In this document: one piece after another, positions 18,738-22,641 of the stretch | How positions within the stretch are numbered: the first letter of the stretch is position 1 | Layout: each line of letters opens with the position of its first letter | Notes under the pieces: model-generated | Databases searched by the model: none | The model's input: only the letters and a program-made list of their open reading frames with translations | Told to the model about the DNA's origin: nothing | DNA from: Jimgerdemannia flammicorona | Taxonomy: Eukaryota; Mucoromycota; Endogonomycetes; Endogonales; Endogonaceae | Assembly (NCBI GenBank): GCA_003990745.1 | Contig: RBNI01001397.1 | Coordinates: 1-22,641 of the forward strand | DNA: 22,641 bases | Direction: 5' to 3' | Translations under genes and position numbers: made by a program

Positions 18738-20334
18738 TTAGAGAAAAAATACTAGTAATATGGTAACTAATAAGCATTCCAAGATGTGTGCTGAGCAGGA
18801 TAGCCCTATTATATTTGACTGGTAATATGTAGAGAGGAGTTATGGCTTAGGGGGAAGTATGAGGGGCTTGCTGGCTAAAGAACATAGAAGGAAAAAAGGT
18901 AGTGCTAGAGAATAGGGGATAGAGAGGATGAGCTTCATAGATAAGATAAAGGAAGGTCAACTAATGACAATGACTAGACTGAAGAGCTGGCTGAGGAAGA
19001 ATAAGGAGATAGTGAGAGCTATAGATTCTAGAGGAGCAATCTATAGTAGTAAGAGCAGTAGGGCTGAGAGAGTAGTAGTTGGAGAGAGTGAGACTGCTGA
19101 TAGTAAAGAGACTGCTAATTTGAAAAAAAAATCCAGATATGATGGTTAATAGAGAATCTGGACAGAGGGTGAGCACAAGGTCTGGGGACCTAGCAGATAG
19201 TATGATGGACCTGGTGATAGTACTATTACTCAAGAAATCAAGGTCAGAATTTACCATCATATTGTATTTCTGAGACTTAGTTGTAATAGTAAGAATGATT
19301 CTGAGACTTCTGACCCAAGAAGTAAAGGAGGCTGCTTCAGTGAAGTTTTTGAAGAGACTGAAAGTGGTGGAGGTTGGCTTTGAGAAAGAGAAGGTACTAT
19401 TGGAGGTAATGGAGAAGGAAGTGGTGGTGGGAAGAGTGGTGATCCCTATGGCCTGATGCTTGCACTGAGATCCCCAAGTAGTATAGCTGATAGTACTGGA
19501 TATTTCTATAGTATCAAAGGAAATAGCCAGGAGGTTGATTGTAGAGACTGTTAAGGAGTATGGAGAGATCATAGATATTGAGTTTAGGATTGGTCTGAAA
19601 AGGTACCAAATTCAGAACTAGAGATGTAGACATCAGGGTACAGCTGGTAGAAAAGAATAATACAGAGAAGATAAGAGACTAGCTAGTAGTTCTTAAGTAG
19701 AGACCTGTGGAGTATAAGGTCTTGTAAGTGAAAGGAATGCTGAAGAAAGAAGAAAACTTACTGAAGGCATTAGAGGATCTGGCTGAAGCTGTGGAGAGGA
19801 GAAGATTGGTCTGAAAGAAGTATGAGATCAAGATAGTTGTAGAGATTATCAATGGTAAGAAGGTATAGCTGGAACAGGCAGCCTGAGAGAGGGTATAGAA
19901 GAGGTGCATCCAGAAGGAGCTACTGGCTAAGTTGAGAGAGAGAGCAGCTGGGGGGACCACTACTGAAGTGGCTGGATTGAAAGTGAGTGTCTGAGCAGGA
20001 GAGAAGAGGGTGATATCAAAGAAGACTTTAGGAGTGGGAGAGGATACTAGATGAAGTATTGTAGTGGAGGATGCAGAGATGGTGGAAGAGGAGGGCCCTC
20101 AGTATGGAGTGTCAGATGGGGCTAGAGGTAATGATGAATTGTAAAATATACTAAAGGAGGATTGAGATGAGTCAGCAAGGAGAAATATAGAGGGAGGGTA
20201 GGTGGAAGGGAGGTTGAAGGTGGTCCAGAGAGTGGTAGAGGCTGAGGCCAAGGAGAAATAGCTGTGGAAGATACTGAAGAATATGGTAGCTGAGGAGCTT
20301 GGGAGAGAGAACTTTTAGATACTAAGTGAGAGAC
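18738..20334 (+). pseudogene. LINE copy 4 ORF1, decayed
   Basis: ORF1 homologue beginning at the TTA matching TTG 3336 of copy 2. An open stretch starts at ATG 18928 with 'MSFIDKIKEGQL', then 'RLKSWLRKNKEI' and 'ESETADSKETANLKKK', aligned with the copy 2 'SFAEMVKG', 'LESWLRKGKEM' and 'TTNLEKN' blocks. A frame change separates 18738 from 18928. Further along, the protein-level likeness continues with stops in between, including Glu/Leu-rich segments near 19740-19800 and 'LLAKL' near 19920. It ends at the deletion junction near 20335, about 110 codons short of the usual ORF1 end. This copy has diverged enough to be another subfamily. Confidence 0.75.
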
Positions 20335-20836
20335 ACTGAGTGTGAGGTGATGGGGGATTTTTAGAGAGAGATTGAGATGTAGCTGAGAGTATACTCACTA
20401 GGGTTAATGGTAGGAAAGAGGTGGGGTGACCTTCAGAAGAGACTAGTGAGAGGGTTGGGAGATGAGTGGCTGATATTAGGATGGGTACTAGTGATTTGAG
20501 TTAGACTGACAGAATATTAGCTTTTTGTATTTGAGAAGAGTCAATGGTTGATGTTGAGGAAAGAAGTAGCTAGATGAGAGTAACTGATGATAGATATGTT
20601 GAATAGGTGATAAAGGGGTAGAGGTACTGATAGGGAATATTAATAGTAATTAGTAGAGACAATCTATAGGAAGAGTGGGGAGAAGATTAGAGTGATAGGG
20701 GGGCTAGAGATGTTTTGGGATAATGGTGAGAGAGAAGGATTTTACTAAGTAAGATTGGGTGAAGAATATAGTTGTATTAATAGTATATCATAGATGGTTG
20801 AGGTACATAGTATATTAGTGATAGTGCTAAGAATAT

Positions 20837-20841
<5 letters not shown>
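20335..20841 (+). pseudogene. LINE copy 4 ORF2, C-terminal remnant only
   Basis: Immediately after the junction the frame reads 'ECEVMGDF*REIEM', matching 'ECEVLSNFWQTVGDQ' just after the Cys/His motif of copy 2 (8635 on). It continues as a homologue of 'WLTLDWALAI*VGL' and 'WLFIFED' (near 20465-20535) to the element's 3' end. No catalytic part of ORF2 remains, so this copy could only have moved using enzymes supplied by another LINE. Confidence 0.78.

Positions 20842-20905
<64 letters not shown>
20842..20905 (+). repeat. Poly(A) tail of LINE copy 4
   Basis: Sixty-four A residues after ATATAAAGT, followed by one G and then the right target-site duplication. Confidence 0.95.
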
Positions 20906-20906
<1 letters not shown>

Positions 20907-20907
<1 letters not shown>

Positions 20908-20917
20908 AGAGTATAGT
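20907..20917. repeat. Target-site duplication (right) of LINE copy 4
   Basis: AAGAGTATAGT, partner of 18664-18674. Confidence 0.8.
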
Positions 20918-21917
20918 ATATAGAATAATATATGGGCAACTTTTTCCTGCTATATCTAATATGGTTGAGCTACTGGACATTAGCTAGCCTAGATTTAATA
21001 GGGGTATAGTGCTTGAGGAGTAGTGGAAGAGAATTTTGACCTATTTAGTCTAGGTTCTTTTCCAATAAAATCTGCAGGACTTTGGGTCTATAAAATAAAA
21101 AAAGAAAAAGGTTCAGACTGATAGATATTGAATTAGATATATAAGTACAATAAAACTATATACTGATAAAATTAATATATTATAGATAATTAAAATAACT
21201 ATTAGCTCTAAGTTTTGAGTTTTTGTAAGAAAGTACTAAGTTCTAATTATCTATTATAGTAATATATCTAAGTATTGCTTTTGGGTTCTTGTATTAGTAA
21301 AGAAGATATCATACTTGTATCTCAAGTTGATCAGACTTGAAATCATTAACAAGTTAGGTCTGAGAGTTTTTAATAAGAATACTATTTTATTCTTATATTC
21401 AGAGAAAGTAAAGCTAAGATTATAATATACTCAATATAGAGGGTATTTATATATGTTCAAAGTTATAACTAAATATAGTATATTGGATATATCTATTATA
21501 GTTATACTATATATAGTATTTATAACTATTTGTTGGAAATTCTATTGAAATTTCTGTTGAAAATTCCAGTAGCTTGTTGATATATAATAAACTATTATAA
21601 TAAGTTCTGACAAATTTGCAAACTGTATTTAGAGCTAAAGATATGATAGTTATATCTTTAGTCTTTATAAAATCTTCATATAAGCTAATAATATATAACA
21701 TAGTTTAGAAGATAAGAATATTATCAAAAATTTCACTAGTAGAAGATAAAGATAGCTATCAGAACTTATATATTACTTATAGAGTTTATATAATAATTAG
21801 ATATATATTTAGCATATATAACTGATATTCTGAAAATAGATAATATTTAATATATGCAAAATTTAGTTCAATAAACTTTTATAATATATATATATAATTC
21901 AAAGTAGCAATTCAGTT
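20918..21917. other. AT-rich unassigned region
   Basis: About 1 kb of very AT-rich sequence with frequent TATATA runs (for example 21883-21896) and no CpG. The open stretch at 21507-21701 (-) has no recognisable motif and low-complexity composition. No RNA gene or further LINE sequence was recognised. It may be old, heavily mutated repeat DNA; TGTTGGAA at 21531 has the look of an LTR start, but no partner was found. Confidence 0.5.
21531..21566 (+). repeat. Three imperfect 12-bp tandem units
   Basis: TGTTGGAAATTC, TATTGAAATTTC and TGTTGAAAATTC follow each other without a gap. Confidence 0.6.
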
Positions 21918-22493
21918 TTAGTATAGATTTTTGGAGGGTTTGGCACTAGTTGTGATGAAAATGTATTCTGAGGATCTATTATGTGATATATGCTTTATAA
22001 AGTACTGTATAGATTGATACTGATTAAGTGATATTTGCTGCTTTGAACTCCTAAGATATTGAAGTATTCTCCAATGCCCTAAACTTGCATAGAAGTCTCA
22101 CCAGTAAAAATAATTTTTGATGATCTCTTTCTCTATCTCTGGAGTTTGCTGACCATATTCCATTTTTGATTCAGCACCCACTCTCCATCCAATGCTATGC
22201 AAGTGCCTTGTTTTTAATTTGAATCTTTTGATACAAAGATTGAAATCTCCAAGATATCATAAGGACTAGTGCAAAGCATAGCCATCAATTTCAATTATGT
22301 TTAGCATTTCTTTGGTATTGGTTGGAGAGATGGCAACTCCTGCATTGCCATGCCTGGCACACTGCTCTCCATTTGTTGCAGAGAAGACTGAAAATATATT
22401 CAAATTGAGCATGTTTTCTACAATAGTACCTAGAAGTTATTCAAATCCAATCCTCAAGTACACCTACATTCCCATATCGTTACAGATATGACA
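21918..22493 (-). pseudogene. Broken host-gene exon, possibly fungal-specific transcription factor
   Basis: One minus-strand frame runs 192 codons from 22493 to a TAA at 21918-21920 with five internal stops and no frameshift. TTTCATCAG just before it could be an intron acceptor. Readable stretches are 'LLGTIVENMLNLNIFSVFSA', 'GEQCARHGNAGVAISP', 'YLGDFNLC', 'RHLHSIGWRVGAES' and 'TPEIEKEIIKNYFYW', followed by '*DFYASLG'. The order small-residue helix, then 'Y..GDFN.C', 'LHSIGW' (compare the LGLH motif), then 'EIEKEI..N.FYW..F' resembles the middle homology region of fungal Zn-cluster transcription factors (PF04082). That assignment is by eye. No CpG remains within the exon except at 22478. Stops fit Gln, Arg or Trp codons changed by C-to-T on either strand. 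It could instead be another gene or a chance frame. Confidence 0.45.
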
Positions 22494-22641
22494 CTGATGA
22501 AATAGGAATACGGAAAATCTCATTTGGCGGTTGCGGGGTGATATCCGTGAAACATCTAGCACTCAGCCATTTATTTTGCTAGCATATGTCTGTTTGGTAT
22601 CTCATGTTTGTCTTTGTGACTAGTATGCTCCCCCCCCCCCT
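22494..22641. other. CpG-containing flank, possibly 5' part of the neighbouring gene
   Basis: Four CpGs occur within about 40 bases (around 22512, 22527, 22533 and 22546), after more than 4 kb with none. On the minus strand the exon frame could continue upstream as 'QMRFSVFLFHQCHIC'. If TTTCATCAG is an acceptor, this is intron instead. No start codon can be chosen. Confidence 0.35.
22630..22640. repeat. C homopolymer
   Basis: Eleven C residues one base from the window end. It may mark natural low complexity or a sequence/assembly edge. Confidence 0.8.

Larger units (their letters stand above)
18675..20905 (+). mobile_element. LINE copy 4, internally deleted and diverged
   Basis: A 2.23-kb element with the family 5' end, ORF1, a short ORF2 remnant and a 64-nt poly(A) tail, flanked by an 11-bp duplication. 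The whole stretch matching copy 2 from about 5029 to 8623 (3,594 bp, including endonuclease and reverse transcriptase) is missing. 5,866 minus 3,594 is 2,272, close to the observed 2,231. Because both true ends and the duplications are present, it most likely moved in its deleted form. It is more diverged and more T/A-rich than copies 1-3, with no CpG seen. Confidence 0.85.

Noticed and set aside
20745..20980. Minus-strand frames rich in Phe
   Set aside because: They are only the complement of the 64-nt poly(A) tail.
21040..21330. Possible Ty1/Copia reverse transcriptase
   Set aside because: A few residues looked suggestive, but no ordered motif (such as the YVDD block) could be followed in any frame.
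22297..22491. 64-codon plus-strand frame
   Set aside because: It overlaps the longer minus-strand frame, which continues on both sides and has more protein-like content. The plus-strand frame shows no motif.

Overview
This window is a eukaryotic transposon graveyard, almost certainly from a filamentous fungus and most likely an ascomycete with repeat-induced point mutation (RIP). There is no intact protein-coding gene. Poly(A)-tailed LINE copies full of in-frame stops, a Ty3/Gypsy fragment and a near loss of CpG all fit RIP or RIP-like decay. Three lines support the C-to-T reading: two target-site duplications (TSDs) each differ by exactly one CpA-to-TpA change, catalytic His codons read CAT in one copy and TAT in others, and most stops sit where Trp, Gln or Arg is expected. 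The species cannot be named from this sequence.

Layout. Positions 1-12 are a poly(A) tail ending at the window edge. LINE copy 1 (+) occupies 13-3274 and resumes at 9150-11525. It is split by LINE copy 2 (+, 3275-9140), a full-length 5.87 kb element flanked by a 9-bp duplication. Copy 1 also carries a 141-bp, 5'-truncated LINE end in reverse orientation (1364-1504) with a perfect 13-bp duplication. The poly(A) tail of copy 1 abuts the inside of LINE copy 3 (-, 11526-16535), so copy 1 lies in copy 3. The 5' end of copy 3 in turn abuts a Ty3/Gypsy pol fragment (+, 16536-17621), so the nest is at least three layers deep.

A 577-bp near-perfect palindrome (17624-18200, TA on both sides) follows. 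It keeps about 20 CpGs while its neighbours on both sides have essentially none, so it is probably a late arrival. LINE copy 4 (+, 18675-20905) is an internally deleted relative in which ORF1 is joined to the last part of ORF2. From 20918 the sequence is very AT-rich and unassigned. A broken reading frame at 21918-22493 (-) resembles the middle region of fungal-specific transcription factors and is the only candidate host gene. CpGs reappear at about 22478.

The LINE family has an ORF1 of about 670 codons, then an ORF2 with an apurinic-like endonuclease, a reverse transcriptase and a C-terminal Cys/His motif. I saw no RNase H. Its sense strand is strikingly G-rich and C-poor. CpG counts by eye fall from copy 2 (about 8) through copy 1 (about 2) to copy 3 (none), matching the nesting order. 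All motif and count statements are from reading by eye; no alignment or database search was run.
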